Assembly: GCF_000719865.1 (NCBI RefSeq)
Contig: NZ_JOID01000008.1
Span: 499,991-563,990 of the forward strand
Origin: Streptomyces albus subsp. albus
GTDB taxonomy: Bacteria; Actinomycetota; Actinomycetes; Streptomycetales; Streptomycetaceae
Length of the DNA: 64,000 nucleotides
Direction: 5' to 3'
The position numbers were made by a program, and so were the translations under genes. Each line of letters begins with the position of its first letter. Position 1 is the stretch's first letter. The notes below the pieces were generated by a model that saw only the letters and a program-made list of their open reading frames with translations, ran no database searches and was not told the DNA's origin. Of the stretch, positions 33,505 through 42,864 are shown piece by piece.

Positions 33505-34866
33505 TCAGCGGTCGGGCACGGTGTCCACGGAGACCTCGGTGCGCGGAAGCGCGTTCGCGTCCGCGCCGATCGAGCGGCGCAGGGCCTCGTGGAGCCGGGC
33601 CGGGGTGAGGACGCCCAGGAAGTGGTCGCCGTCCAGGACCGCGATCCAGCCGGCGTCGTGCTGGAGCATGGTGGCGAACGCCTGCTTGAGCGAGGAGCCG
33701 ACCGGAAGCCACGCCTCCATCCGGCGGGTGTGCTGCCGGACGGTGCCGGCGCCCGGCCCGTGCCCGTGCGGGTGCCGCTGCCCGGCAGTGCCGTGCTCCG
33801 CGCCGGCCCCTGGTCCGGCCCCGGTTTCGGTCCCCGCCCCCGGCCCTGTACGGGCCTGTGCCCCGGCCCCGGCATCCGCCCGCGTCCCGGCTCCGGCATC
33901 TGTCCGCGTCCCGGCTCCGGCATCTGTCCCCGTCCCGGCCCCGGCGGCGGCCGCTCCCGCCCGGGCCGCGTCGGCCGGCAGCCAGCCGTGGAGCCGTCCC
34001 GCCTCGTCCAGGACGACCGCCCAGCGCGCGCCTTCCGCCGTCAGCCGGCGCACGGCCGTACCGAGCGGGTCGTCGAGGCGGACGACGGGCGGCCGCTCCA
34101 GGTCACCGGGTTCGACGGGGGTGACGGAGAGCCGCTTCAGCCCGCGGTCCGCGCCCACGAAGCCGGCGACGTACTCGGTGGCCGGGGCGCCCAGCACGGC
34201 GGCCGGGGCGTCGAACTGCTCGATCGTTCCGTGCCCGTAGACCGCGATGCGGTCGCCGAGGCGGACCGCCTCCTCCAGGTCGTGGGTGACGAAGAGAACC
34301 GTCTTGCGCAGCGTCGCCTGGAGCTTGAGGAACTCGTTCTGCAGCCGCTCGCGGACGACCGGGTCGACGGCCCCGAACGGCTCGTCCATCAGCAGCACGG
34401 GCGGGTCGGCGGCCAGCGCGCGGGCGACTCCGACGCGCTGCCGCTGCCCGCCGGAGAGCTGGTCGGGATAGCGGTCGCCGTACACGGCCGGGTCCAGGCC
34501 GACGAGGTCGAGGAGTTCGGCAGCGCGCTCGCGGACCGCCTTCCGCGGCCGGCCGAGCAGGCGCGGCACGGTGGCGGTGTTGTCGAGGACGGTGCGGTGC
34601 GGGAAGAGGCCGACCTGCTGGATGACGTAGCCGATGCGGCGGCGCAGCCGCACCGGGTCGGCCGCCGCGATGTCCTCACCGTCCAGCAGGATCCGGCCGG
34701 AGGTGGGCTCGATCAGCCGGTTGACCATCTTCATGGTGGTCGTCTTGCCGCAGCCCGACGGGCCGACGAGAGTGACGAGTTCACCCTCCGCGACCTCGAA
34801 GGAGAGATCGTTCACGGCGGTCGTACCGTCGGGATAGCGCTTGGTCACCTGCTCGAAGCGGATCAA
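33505..34866 (-). CDS. quaternary-amine ABC transporter ATP-binding protein with CBS domains (OpuCA/ProV-like)
   Basis: 453 residues from a TTG start, chosen because GGAGGGGG lies five bases upstream and the frame then opens with IRFEQVTKRYPDG. ATPase motifs: Walker A GPSGCGKTTT, Q-loop YVIQQVGLFPHRT, signature LSGGQRQRVGVARAL and Walker B LLMDEPFGA. Two C-terminal CBS-like segments (DDPLGTAVRRLTAEGARWAV and GSSLKQAFATMLQHDAGWIA), which sense ionic strength or nucleotides in OpuA/OpuC systems, are separated by about 70 residues of AGAGT-type repeats. It energises uptake of glycine betaine, choline or similar compounds. Divergent from its permease genes with a 277-bp shared control region. Confidence 0.9.
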   Translation of the reverse strand: MIRFEQVTKRYPDGTTAVNDLSFEVAEGELVTLVGPSGCGKTTTMKMVNRLIEPTSGRILLDGEDIAAADPVRLRRRIGYVIQQVGLFPHRTVLDNTATVPRLLGRPRKAVRERAAELLDLVGLDPAVYGDRYPDQLSGGQRQRVGVARALAADPPVLLMDEPFGAVDPVVRERLQNEFLKLQATLRKTVLFVTHDLEEAVRLGDRIAVYGHGTIEQFDAPAAVLGAPATEYVAGFVGADRGLKRLSVTPVEPGDLERPPVVRLDDPLGTAVRRLTAEGARWAVVLDEAGRLHGWLPADAARAGAAAAGAGTGTDAGAGTRTDAGAGTRADAGAGAQARTGPGAGTETGAGPGAGAEHGTAGQRHPHGHGPGAGTVRQHTRRMEAWLPVGSSLKQAFATMLQHDAGWIAVLDGDHFLGVLTPARLHEALRRSIGADANALPRTEVSVDTVPDR

Positions 34867-35143
34867 CGGTCCCCCTCCGGACGACGGCTCCGGCTCCCCG
34901 GCCGGGCGCCGCCCGCCCGCCACCGGATTCGGTGCTCCCACGGTACCGGCGCGGCGCCGTTTCCCCGGGGGGATGTCAGATCCGGGGGATAGGGTCGCCG
35001 CACAGCGAGCAGGAGAACACCGTGACGCGGCACCGCGCACGGCGCACACGGCGCGGGGCACGGGGCACGGGCACAACGGGGACGGACGCGCGGGGAGACA
35101 ACGCGAGGGAACGGCTGACAACGCACCGCGAGGGGGACCGGTC

Positions 35144-35983
35144 GTGAGTGGTCGGAGCTGGCAGAGCGCGCAGAGTGGCCAGGGCGATCAGAGCTGCCTG
35201 ACGGCGAACGAATGGATCTGCGGGGAGTATCTCCGCAGCCGCGCCCAGGAGTTGCTGGACGCCACGGCGCAGCATGTGCTGATCGCGGCTTTGTCGGTCG
35301 TGCTCGGTCTGCTGGCCGCGTTACCGCTGGCGCTGCTGGTCCGCCGGTGGCGCGGGCTGGCCGGCCCGGTGCTGGGGCTCACGACCGTCCTCTACACCGT
35401 TCCGTCGCTCGCCCTGTTCGCCCTGCTCATGCCGGTGTTCGGGCTGTCGGCGTCGGTGGTGGTGACAGGGCTCGCCCTGTACTCGCTGACGGTGCTGGTG
35501 CGGAACATTTTGGCCGGCCTCGACGCCGTCCCCGCCGGCACCCGCGAGGCGGCGCGCGGGATGGGATACGGTCCGGCGCGGCTGCTGTTCGAGGTGGAGT
35601 TACCGCTCGCGCTGCCCGCGCTGATGGCGGGACTGCGGATCGCGGCGGTCTCCGCCGTGTCGCTGACGACGGTCGGGGCGATCGTAGGCCACGGAGGCCT
35701 GGGCAATCTGCTGTACGCGGGCCTGGACAGCTTCTTCAGGGCGCAGGTGCTGACCGCCTCGGTGATCTGTGTGGTGCTCGCCGTACTGGCGGACGTGCTG
35801 CTGCTCGGGGCGCAGCGGCTGCTGACGCCGTGGACGCGGCACATACGGTCCGCCGGGGCGTCGGCGCGGCGGCGCGGTGCCGTGCTGTCCTCCGCCGCCG
35901 ACACGGCTCCGGCGTCCGATCCTCCGGCCGCCTCGGCCGCCTCGGCCTCCTCCGCCGCCCCAGCCGACCGGAAGGCGGGCTGA
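35144..35983 (+). CDS. quaternary-amine ABC transporter permease (OpuCB/ProW-like), with TTA codons
   Basis: 279 residues; GTG with GAGGGGGA upstream. About five membrane helices and the EAA-type loop NILAGLDAVPAGTREAARGMG identify a binding-protein-dependent permease. Codons at 35321-35323 and 35600-35602 are TTA (Leu), the only in-frame TTA codons I found in the window. In Streptomyces TTA needs the bldA tRNA, so translation may be developmentally limited. The C-terminal about 45 residues are Ala/Ser-rich. First of a three-gene unit with a second permease and the binding protein. Confidence 0.9.
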   Translation: MSGRSWQSAQSGQGDQSCLTANEWICGEYLRSRAQELLDATAQHVLIAALSVVLGLLAALPLALLVRRWRGLAGPVLGLTTVLYTVPSLALFALLMPVFGLSASVVVTGLALYSLTVLVRNILAGLDAVPAGTREAARGMGYGPARLLFEVELPLALPALMAGLRIAAVSAVSLTTVGAIVGHGGLGNLLYAGLDSFFRAQVLTASVICVVLAVLADVLLLGAQRLLTPWTRHIRSAGASARRRGAVLSSAADTAPASDPPAASAASASSAAPADRKAG

Positions 35984-35987
35984 GCGC

Positions 35988-36740
35988 GTGGGTGTACTGG
36001 CGGAGGCCTGGGCCTGGCTGACCACCCCGGCGCACTGGGCGGGTGAGGCGGGCGCCGGGCGGCGGCTCACCGAGCATCTGTGGCTGACGGCGGTGAGCCT
36101 CGGGCTCGCCGCCGCCGTCGCGCTGCCCGTGGCGCTGTATCTGGGACACCGGGGGCGGGGCGGCGCGCTCGCGGTCAACCTCTCCAACGCGGGGCGCGCG
36201 GTGCCGACGTTCGCGGTGCTGGTGCTGCTCACGCTCACGCCGCTGGGGCGCCACGGCGACCTGCCGACGGTCCTCGCGCTGGTGCTGTTCGCGGTGCCGC
36301 CGCTGCTGACCAACGCCTACGTCGGAATGCGCGAGGCGGACGGGGACGTCGTGGAGGCCGCGCGCGGGATGGGGATGTCCGGCGGCCAGCTGTTCGCCCG
36401 GGTGGAACTGCCCCTGGCCTTCGCACTGATCATGACCGGGGTGCGCTCGGCGGCGATCCAGGTCGTCGCCACGGCCACCCTCGCCGGGCTGGTGGGCGGC
36501 GGCGGGCTGGGACGGATCATCACGGCCGGGTTCAACACCTACAGCACCCCGCAAGTGGTGGCCGGGGCGCTGCTGGTCGCCGCGCTGGCGCTGGCCGTCG
36601 AGGCGGTGTTCGCACTCGCGCAGTGGCTGCTCGACCCGCTCCGGCACAGAGGCTCCGCGCCCCGGTTCCCCTCACCCCGTTCCGCATCCCGTAACGCATC
36701 CACGAAGCACCCCCGTCCGAACCGAAAGGTGTCCCGATGA
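35988..36740 (+). CDS. quaternary-amine ABC transporter permease (OpuCD-like)
   Basis: 250 residues from GTG, four bases after the preceding stop. Membrane helices and the EAA loop NAYVGMREADGDVVEAARGMGM are present, along with QVVATATLAGLVGGGGLGRII. Together with the first permease it should form the heterodimeric channel. The C-terminus carries a basic, Ser/Arg-rich tail. The stop overlaps the binding-protein ATG (ATGA), so the genes are coupled. Confidence 0.9.
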   Translation: MGVLAEAWAWLTTPAHWAGEAGAGRRLTEHLWLTAVSLGLAAAVALPVALYLGHRGRGGALAVNLSNAGRAVPTFAVLVLLTLTPLGRHGDLPTVLALVLFAVPPLLTNAYVGMREADGDVVEAARGMGMSGGQLFARVELPLAFALIMTGVRSAAIQVVATATLAGLVGGGGLGRIITAGFNTYSTPQVVAGALLVAALALAVEAVFALAQWLLDPLRHRGSAPRFPSPRSASRNASTKHPRPNRKVSR

Positions 36741-37720
36741 GCAGAATCGCGCGCTCCGCCCGCTTCCCCCGCGTCCTCTCCGCGGCCGCCGGCCTCGCCG
36801 TCCTGGCGGCGGGGCTGACCGGCTGCGGAGGCGCGAGCCTGGAGGAGAAGGGCGGCGGCGGCACCGGCGGCTCCGGCTCCGGCAAGGGCTCGCTGGTGAT
36901 CGGCTCAGCCGGTTTCACGGAGTCCGCGCTCATGGCCGAGCTGTACGCGGCGCTGCTGGCGGACGCCGGTTACGACACCACGGTCAAGACCCTCAAGAAC
37001 CGGGAGCTGTACGAACCGGCGCTGGAGAAGGGCGAGATCGATGTCGTGCCGGAATACGCGGCCACGCTCGCCGAATTCCTCAACGCCAAGGAGAACGGCC
37101 CGAAAGCCGAGCCCGTCGCCTCCAGCGATGTCGGCGAGACCGTCGCCGCGCTGAAGAAGCTCGCCGGTCCGCGCGGTCTGAAGGTACTCCGTGCGGGTGA
37201 AGCCGTGGACCAGAACGCCTTCGCCGTCACGAAGGAATTCGCGCAAGAGAACGATCTTGAAACGCTCTCGGATCTGGGCGATTCCGGGAAGCCCGTCCGG
37301 CTCGCCGCGGGCGACGAGTGCGACATCCGCCCCTTCTGCCGGCCCGGCCTGGAGAAGACGTACGGCATCGACATCACCGCCGTGGACCCCAAGGGCGTCG
37401 GCACCCCGCAGGCCAAGCAGGCGGTCAAGGACGGCACCGACCAGATGGTGCTGACCACCACCACCGACGCCACGCTGGAGGAATTCGGGCTGGTCCTGCT
37501 CGCCGACGACAAGGGACTGCAGAACGCCGACAATGTGCTCCCCGTGGTGAACGCGGAGGACGCCGGCGGCAAGGACATCGAGACCGCGCTCGGCCGGCTC
37601 ACCGACACCCTCTCCACCGATGATCTCGTCGAACTCAATCGCCGCGTCGACGCGGACCGGGAGAAGCCCGCGGATGTGGCGGCCGACTACCTCAAGTCCA
37701 AAGGGCTGCTTGACACGTAA
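36737..37720 (+). CDS. quaternary-amine ABC transporter substrate-binding lipoprotein (OpuCC/ProX-like)
   Basis: 327 residues. Signal peptide with lipobox LTGC, a Gly/Ser linker, and an OpuAC-type domain: VIGSAGFTESALMAELYAAL, LEKGEIDVVPEYAATLAEFL, LAAGDECDIRPFCRPGLEK, TDQMVLTTTTDATLEEFGLV and LNRRVDADREKPADVAADYL. It captures glycine betaine, choline, carnitine or related compounds outside the membrane; ligand cannot be told from sequence by eye. Last gene of the unit; a small hairpin (CGGCGG/CCGCCG at 37722-37744) follows. Confidence 0.92.
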   Translation: MSRIARSARFPRVLSAAAGLAVLAAGLTGCGGASLEEKGGGGTGGSGSGKGSLVIGSAGFTESALMAELYAALLADAGYDTTVKTLKNRELYEPALEKGEIDVVPEYAATLAEFLNAKENGPKAEPVASSDVGETVAALKKLAGPRGLKVLRAGEAVDQNAFAVTKEFAQENDLETLSDLGDSGKPVRLAAGDECDIRPFCRPGLEKTYGIDITAVDPKGVGTPQAKQAVKDGTDQMVLTTTTDATLEEFGLVLLADDKGLQNADNVLPVVNAEDAGGKDIETALGRLTDTLSTDDLVELNRRVDADREKPADVAADYLKSKGLLDT

Positions 37721-37771
37721 CCGGCGGAAAACAGATTGCCGCCGCGGTCCCCATCTACGTCAGGCGCACGG

Positions 37772-37784
37772 TAAGTTTCTGGCC
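37772..37784 (+). promoter_or_regulatory. candidate leaderless -10
   Basis: TAAGTT (TAnnnT) ends seven bases before the ATG at 37785, with no ribosome-binding site between. Spacing fits a leaderless start. Confidence 0.45.
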
Positions 37785-38957
37785 ATGCCACGTGGACGCC
37801 ACCGCCATTCGCCACCCCTGCACCGGCTTCTGCCCCCGTCGACCGTCATCGGTGTCTCGGCCGCCTGTGCCGTCGGCGCCCTGCTCACCGACGATCCGGT
37901 GGCGCTCCGGTTGCTGGTCGTGGCCGCGGCGGCCGCCGCCGTCACCGGCGCGGTGCTCATGCGCGCCTGGGACCGGGCCGCCGGCAAGCAGGTCGCCGAC
38001 CTCCACCGGGCCCGCACGCGCGACGAGTGGCGCGCCGAGGAGCGGATCGCCGAACTCGAGTCGGACGTCGAGGAGTTCCGCGAGCTCCGCGCGGAGCTGG
38101 AGGCCAAGCTGCGCGCCAAGCGCACCGAGCTGGCCCGGCTCCGCAACGAGCACGCCGGGCTGCTGCGCCGCTACGCCACCGCCGAGACCGAACGGGCCAG
38201 TGCCCTGGAGGGGCGCCGGCTGCTCGCCATCGAGGCCGGACCGGCCAGGCCCGCCCTCGGAGGGGACGGCGCCCCGTCCCCGGCGGCCTACCTCCGGGCC
38301 TCCGAGGCGCTGCGGCGGCTGGCCCGCAACGGCGCCCGCCAGCAGGCCGAGCGCACGGTCCTGGCGGCCCGCAGGCGGGAGGCCGAGCAGGCCGGCCGGG
38401 GTGAGGCGGACGAGCCCCGGGGGAAGCACGCGGCGGCCGCCGGGAACGACGGCGGTGACCGTACGGCCGCCGCCCCCAGCACCCCCGCGCCGCGGGAACA
38501 GCACGCGATGCCGGCCGCCGCGGCCGTGGTGCCGTACGAGCCGCGGCGCGGCAGCGCACCGCGCACCGAGGGCGGTTTCGACTTCTTCGGCACGCAGTCG
38601 GAGCGGGCGGCACGGCAGCGCCCGGAGCTGACGGCCGTCGCCCCCGAGGAGGACCTGGCCGATGTGGTCGGCGCCGAGGCGTTCGCCGAGCACGAGGCGC
38701 GGCAGGCGGGCCGGGGCGAGCCGGCGGCGCGGGACGAGCAGCCCGCGCAGGCCGGGGGATCCGGGCAGTCCGGGCAGTCCGGGAAGCCCGGACGACCGCA
38801 GCCGCTCTCCCGGAAGCAGCAGGACGGCCGGACCGCCGCACGCCCGGAGGCCGAGGAGCCGGAGCACACGCAGAACCGGAACGAGGTCATCGACCTCACC
38901 GAGCACGACGAGACGGAACAGCTCGACCTGCAGGAGCTGCGCGCCCACTCCTCCTGA
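37785..38957 (+). CDS. membrane-anchored coiled-coil protein, unknown
   Basis: 390 residues. Two short hydrophobic helices (TVIGVSAACAVGALLT and LRLLVVAAAAAAVTGAVLM, about 17-52) are followed by a long coiled coil (about 60-130: RDEWRAEERIAELESDVEEF, RELRAELEAKLRAKRTELARL). The C-terminal half is low-complexity (Ala/Glu/Gly/Arg) with a conserved-looking GGFDFFGTQS and an acidic end, EVIDLTEHDETEQLDLQEL. I take it for a Streptomyces-specific cell-envelope or divisome-type protein; function unknown. It is convergent with nuoD across a strong hairpin. Confidence 0.75.
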   Translation: MPRGRHRHSPPLHRLLPPSTVIGVSAACAVGALLTDDPVALRLLVVAAAAAAVTGAVLMRAWDRAAGKQVADLHRARTRDEWRAEERIAELESDVEEFRELRAELEAKLRAKRTELARLRNEHAGLLRRYATAETERASALEGRRLLAIEAGPARPALGGDGAPSPAAYLRASEALRRLARNGARQQAERTVLAARRREAEQAGRGEADEPRGKHAAAAGNDGGDRTAAAPSTPAPREQHAMPAAAAVVPYEPRRGSAPRTEGGFDFFGTQSERAARQRPELTAVAPEEDLADVVGAEAFAEHEARQAGRGEPAARDEQPAQAGGSGQSGQSGKPGRPQPLSRKQQDGRTAARPEAEEPEHTQNRNEVIDLTEHDETEQLDLQELRAHSS

Positions 38958-39042
38958 GCGGCCGCACGGCGCCCCGCGCCGGAGCCCCGCCGGGGCCGCC
39001 GGAGGCACACGCACCCGCCCCACGCACACACCACACAGGCAT

Positions 39043-39078
39043 CACCGCCGCCCCGGCGCTTCCACCGGGGCGGCGGTG
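39043..39078. terminator. bidirectional terminator
   Basis: CACCGCCGCCCCGG and CCGGGGCGGCGGTG form a perfect 14-bp stem with an 8-base loop, between the convergent coiled-coil gene and nuoD. Confidence 0.8.
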
Positions 39079-39130
39079 CCGTTGTGACAGCAGGGTCGGG
39101 CACGGCCGCCGTCCCGCCCGGCGGGCGCGG

Positions 39131-40273
39131 CTACTTGTCGACGTCGCCGACGACGAAGAACAGCGACCCCAGGATCGCCACCATGTCCGCGACGAGCGTC
39201 CCCGGCAGCAGCTCGGCCAGCGCCTGGATGTTGTTGAACGAGGCCGAGCGCAGCTTCAGCCGGTACGGCGTCTTCTCGCCCTTGGAAACCAGGTAGTAGC
39301 CGTTCAGCCCGAGCGGGTTCTCCGTCCAGGCGTAGGTGTGGCCCTCCGGGGCCTTCAGCACCTTCGGCAGCCGCAGGTTGACGGGCCCGGGCGGCAGCGC
39401 GGTGAGCCGGTCCAGACAGGCGTCGGCCAGGTCCAGCGCGACATGGGTCTGCTCCAGCAGGCATTCGAAGCGGGCCAGGCAGTCGCCCTCGTCCCGGGTG
39501 ACCACCTTAAGGACGTCGCCCAGCTCGCCGTAGGCCAGATACGGCTCGTCGCGGCGCAGGTCGAAGTCCACCCCGGAGGCGCGGGCGATGGGCCCGCTGA
39601 TCCCGTAGGCGTGCACCGCCTCGGGCGACAGCACGCCCACGCCGCGGGTGCGGCCGCGGAAGATCTCGTTTCCGAGCACCAGGTCGTCGTAGTCGCTCAT
39701 CCGGGACCGCACGGAGGCCACGGCCTCCCGGACCCGGCCCGTCCAGCCCGCCGGCAGGTCCTCCTTGAGCCCGCCGACCCGGTTGAACATGTAGTGCATC
39801 CGGCCGCCGGAGATCTCCTCCATGACCGCCTGCAGGTCCTCGCGCTCCCGGAAGGCGTAGAACACCGGGGTGATCCCGCCGAGTTCGAGCGGGTACGAGC
39901 CGAGGAACATCAGATGGTTCAGCACCCGGTTCAGCTCGGCCAGCAGCGTCCGCGTCCACACGGCCCGCTCGGGCACCTCCATGCCGAGCATGCGCTCGAC
40001 GGCGAGCACCACGCCCAGTTCGTTCGAGAACGCCGAGAGCCAGTCGTGCCGGTTGGCGAGCACGATGATCTGGCGGTAGTCGCGCGCCTCGAACAGTTTC
40101 TCCGCGCCCCGGTGCATATACCCGACGACCGGCTCGGCGGAGAGGATGCGTTCCCCGTCCAGCACGATGCGCAGGCGCAGCACTCCGTGCGTGGACGGAT
40201 GCTGCGGGCCGATGTTGAGCACCATGTCCGTGCTCTCCGCCGCGCCGCCGATCCCGACTGTCGTCTCCGTCAT
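39131..40273 (-). CDS. nuoD: NADH-quinone oxidoreductase subunit D (orphan copy)
   Basis: 380 residues. The 49-kDa subunit of complex I, lining the quinone site on the membrane arm. [60 protein letters not shown], and the C-terminal FVVGDVDK (usual GEVDR-like ending) identify it. It stands alone: no other nuo gene is in the window, so it is an extra or dispersed copy, often named nuoD2. ATG at 40273 is the family start. It lies divergently next to the PH-domain pair. Confidence 0.93.
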   Translation of the reverse strand: MTETTVGIGGAAESTDMVLNIGPQHPSTHGVLRLRIVLDGERILSAEPVVGYMHRGAEKLFEARDYRQIIVLANRHDWLSAFSNELGVVLAVERMLGMEVPERAVWTRTLLAELNRVLNHLMFLGSYPLELGGITPVFYAFREREDLQAVMEEISGGRMHYMFNRVGGLKEDLPAGWTGRVREAVASVRSRMSDYDDLVLGNEIFRGRTRGVGVLSPEAVHAYGISGPIARASGVDFDLRRDEPYLAYGELGDVLKVVTRDEGDCLARFECLLEQTHVALDLADACLDRLTALPPGPVNLRLPKVLKAPEGHTYAWTENPLGLNGYYLVSKGEKTPYRLKLRSASFNNIQALAELLPGTLVADMVAILGSLFFVVGDVDK

Positions 40274-40303
40274 GGGAACAGTCTGGCAGTTGCGGCGTCC
40301 GCC

Positions 40304-40315
40304 TAGGCTGGGGGC
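40304..40315 (+). promoter_or_regulatory. candidate leaderless -10
   Basis: TAGGCT (TAnnnT) ends six bases before the ATG at 40316. The intervening GGGGGC is not a typical ribosome-binding site at that spacing. Confidence 0.45.
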
Positions 40316-40894
40316 ATGGACACGGGGACGGGCACGGGCCGGGGAACGGACGCGGACGCGGCCGGGAGCGGCGGCACCGGTGACGCGCGCGAGGCGGCCG
40401 GCACGGCGGACGACGGCACGGGGGCCGGTATCGACGCCGACTGGACGGGTCTGCCGCGCGGACTGCTGCGGCTGCGCCGCTTCGTCCTCGCGGCGACGGT
40501 GCCGGTGCTGAGCGCCGGGCTCGGCGCGCTGCTGTGGTTCACCGCCGGGCCCGTCTGGGCCCTCTTCGCCGTACCGCCGGTGCTGCTCGGCGGCTGGGGC
40601 TGGTGGCTGCTCGAACGGAACTGGCGTTCCTGGCGCTACGCCGAGCGGGCGGACGACCTGCTGATCAGCCGGGGCGTGCTGTGGCGTGAGCTGACCGTGG
40701 TGCCGTACGGGCGGATGCAGCTCGTGGAGGTCACCTCCGGGCCCCTGGAACGGCACTTCGGCCTGGCGAGCGTGCAGCTGCACACCGCCGCGGCCGCCAC
40801 CGACGCCCGTATCCCCGGTCTGCTGCCGTCGGAGGCCGCGCGGCTGCGCGACCGGCTCACCGAACTCGGCCAGGCCCGATCGGCGGGCCTGTGA
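40316..40894 (+). CDS. bacterial PH-domain membrane protein (YdbS-like)
   Basis: 192 residues. A Gly/Thr/Asp-rich N-terminus (about 1-45) precedes two transmembrane helices ([39 protein letters not shown]) and a bPH2 domain ([40 protein letters not shown]). YdbS/YdbT pairs are membrane proteins of uncertain role, tied in Bacillus to resistance to certain antimicrobial compounds. GTGA overlap with the larger YdbT-like gene indicates a functional pair. Confidence 0.87.
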   Translation: MDTGTGTGRGTDADAAGSGGTGDAREAAGTADDGTGAGIDADWTGLPRGLLRLRRFVLAATVPVLSAGLGALLWFTAGPVWALFAVPPVLLGGWGWWLLERNWRSWRYAERADDLLISRGVLWRELTVVPYGRMQLVEVTSGPLERHFGLASVQLHTAAAATDARIPGLLPSEAARLRDRLTELGQARSAGL

Positions 40895-42324
40895 CCGCCA
40901 CCGGCGCGGGCCCGGGCCCCGACTCCGCACCGGGCCCCGGGTCCGCACCGAGCTCCGGGTCCGGACGGTCCACCGGTCCCGGACCGGAGCGGGACGGCAG
41001 CGGGACGCCCCCCGGCGGCACCGCTCCCGGTGAGCGCCGGCTCCACCCCGTCACCCCGCTGCGCCGGGCCTGGGCACCGATCGCCATCGCCGTCGGATGG
41101 GTCGTCCACGATCTCGACCAGGCGCAGAAGTGGATCAGCGCGCTGACCCTGACCCATGCCCTCCTCGGCCTGCTGGTCGTCGTCCCGGCCGCCGCCTCCT
41201 ACGGCTTCCTCAGCTGGTGGTTCACCCACTTCGCGGTCACCGACACCGAACTGCGCATCCGTACCGGCCTGTTGTTCCGCCGCACCGCGCACATCCGGCT
41301 CGACCGGCTGCAGGCCGTGGACGTCACGCAGCCGCTGCTCGCCCGCGTCATCGGCGTCGCCAAGCTCAAGCTGGACGTCATCGGCACCGACGCCAAGGAC
41401 GAACTGGCGTTCCTGGGCAACAAGGAGGCCCGGGAGCTGCGCGCCGAGCTGCTGGCCCGCGCGGCGGGTATCGCCCCGGAGTCCGCGCGGGACGTCGGCG
41501 AGGCGCCCGCCCGGCAACTGGCGCGCGTGCACCCCCGGACCCTCGCGGTGGCGATCCTGCTGCTCGCCGGGGTCTGGGCGGGCCTCGCCGCCGCGGCCGG
41601 CGTCACGGCGGTGATCTGGGCGTTCAGCGGCAGCCCCTGGCCGGCCCTGGCGGCGGCCATCCCCTCCATGGGCGCGTTCTGGGCGGCGAGCGCGGGCCGG
41701 TACATCACCGAGTACGACTGGACGGTGGGCGAGTCCCCCGACGGGCTCCGGCTCGACCACGGACTGCTGGACCGGGCCCACGAGACGGTGCCGCCGGGGC
41801 GCGTGCAGACCGTACGGATCGTCGAACCGCTGCTGTGGCGGCGGCGCGGCTGGGTCCGGGTCGAACTCGACGTCGCCGGTTCGAAGAACACCGTGCTGCT
41901 GCCCGTGGCGGACCGGGACACCGCGGCGATGGTGATCGCGCGCGTGCTACCGGGAGTGGACGTCCCGGCGGTGGCCGGCGCGCTGCGCCCGGTGCCGCGC
42001 CGGGCGCGCTGGTGCGTACCGCTGTGGTGGCGGGGTTACGGATTCACGGCCGGGGGACCAGTGTTCGCGGCCCGGCAGGGGTTGGTGAGCCGCACGCTGT
42101 CGCTCGTACCGCACGCGAAGGTGCAGAGCGTACGGCTGCGCCAGGGGCCGTGGACGCGGGCGCGCGGGCTGGCCGACGTGATCGTCGACACCGGCGCCAA
42201 CAAGTCGGTGGCGGCCCGGCTCCGCGACGCCGCCGAGGCACGGGCCGTCATCCGCGCCCAGGCCGACCGCTCACGCACGGGCCGCCGCGAGGCCCTGCCG
42301 GACCGCTGGATGACGGGACGCTGA
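40891..42324 (+). CDS. bacterial PH-domain membrane protein (YdbT-like)
   Basis: 477 residues from a GTG overlapping the upstream stop. A Gly/Pro-rich N-terminus of about 45 residues, then membrane helices alternating with three PH-like domains, each beginning with a strand pattern such as [40 protein letters not shown] and [18 protein letters not shown]. This three-domain arrangement matches YdbT. Likely works with the preceding YdbS-like protein at the membrane. The downstream 540 bases contain a repeat array rather than a gene. Confidence 0.88.
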   Translation: MTATGAGPGPDSAPGPGSAPSSGSGRSTGPGPERDGSGTPPGGTAPGERRLHPVTPLRRAWAPIAIAVGWVVHDLDQAQKWISALTLTHALLGLLVVVPAAASYGFLSWWFTHFAVTDTELRIRTGLLFRRTAHIRLDRLQAVDVTQPLLARVIGVAKLKLDVIGTDAKDELAFLGNKEARELRAELLARAAGIAPESARDVGEAPARQLARVHPRTLAVAILLLAGVWAGLAAAAGVTAVIWAFSGSPWPALAAAIPSMGAFWAASAGRYITEYDWTVGESPDGLRLDHGLLDRAHETVPPGRVQTVRIVEPLLWRRRGWVRVELDVAGSKNTVLLPVADRDTAAMVIARVLPGVDVPAVAGALRPVPRRARWCVPLWWRGYGFTAGGPVFAARQGLVSRTLSLVPHAKVQSVRLRQGPWTRARGLADVIVDTGANKSVAARLRDAAEARAVIRAQADRSRTGRREALPDRWMTGR

Positions 42325-42370
42325 CGGACCCCGGCGCGGCGCGCCGGGCCCGGGGTCGCCCCGTGCCCGG

Positions 42371-42862
42371 TCCGGGGCTGTTCCGCGCCTGGACGCGGGC
42401 GTTTTGGGCGTTCGGCGCAGGGAATGTTCCGCGCTCGGCCCGGGGCTCGGCGCCGGGCCCCGAGGGCTCCGCGCCCGGCTGAGGGGTTGCTCCGCGCCCG
42501 GCTGGAGGGTTGCTCCGCGCCCGGCCCCGGGGCTGCCCCGCACCCGGCCCCGGGGCTGCCCCGCACCCCGTTTCGGGGGCTGCCCCGGGCCCGATTCCGG
42601 GGGGTGACCCGGGCCCTGCCCAAAAGGTGTTCCCTCCTCGGCCCGCGGGTCGCCCCGTGAGTCCCTGACTCCGGTGACGGCCGAGGAACTCCCGGGGGCC
42701 GGGGCGGTTCCGCCCTCGGCCGCGGGGCGTTGGGTGCTCGGCCCGGGGGTCGTTCCGTGCTCGCCCCGGGCCGCCGCACCCGGCCCCGGAGGGTTGCTCC
42801 GCACCCGGGCTCCGGAGCTGCCCCGCGCTTGGCTCCGGGGGTACTCCGCCCCGGCCCGGCGC
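42371..42862. repeat. degenerate 22-24-bp tandem repeat array
   Basis: The spacer between the YdbT-like stop and the methyltransferase stop is built of imperfect units close to GGGGYTGCYCCGCRCCCGG plus a few G/C bases. Best copies run head to tail at 42483-42506, 42507-42528, 42529-42551, 42552-42574 and 42576-42598; further degraded copies lie on both sides, up to 42840. Period changes between 22 and 24 bp, so no frame is preserved. Several long Arg/Pro/Gly frames cross it on the minus strand, including one that overlaps the methyltransferase stop by GTGA, but I treat these as repeat artefacts. Unit spacing and orientation are uniform. Confidence 0.7.
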
Positions 42863-42864
42863 CG

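Noticed and set aside
33364..34992. 542-codon frame opposite the osmolyte ATPase
   Set aside because: It is the antisense shadow of a clear ATPase with all ABC motifs.
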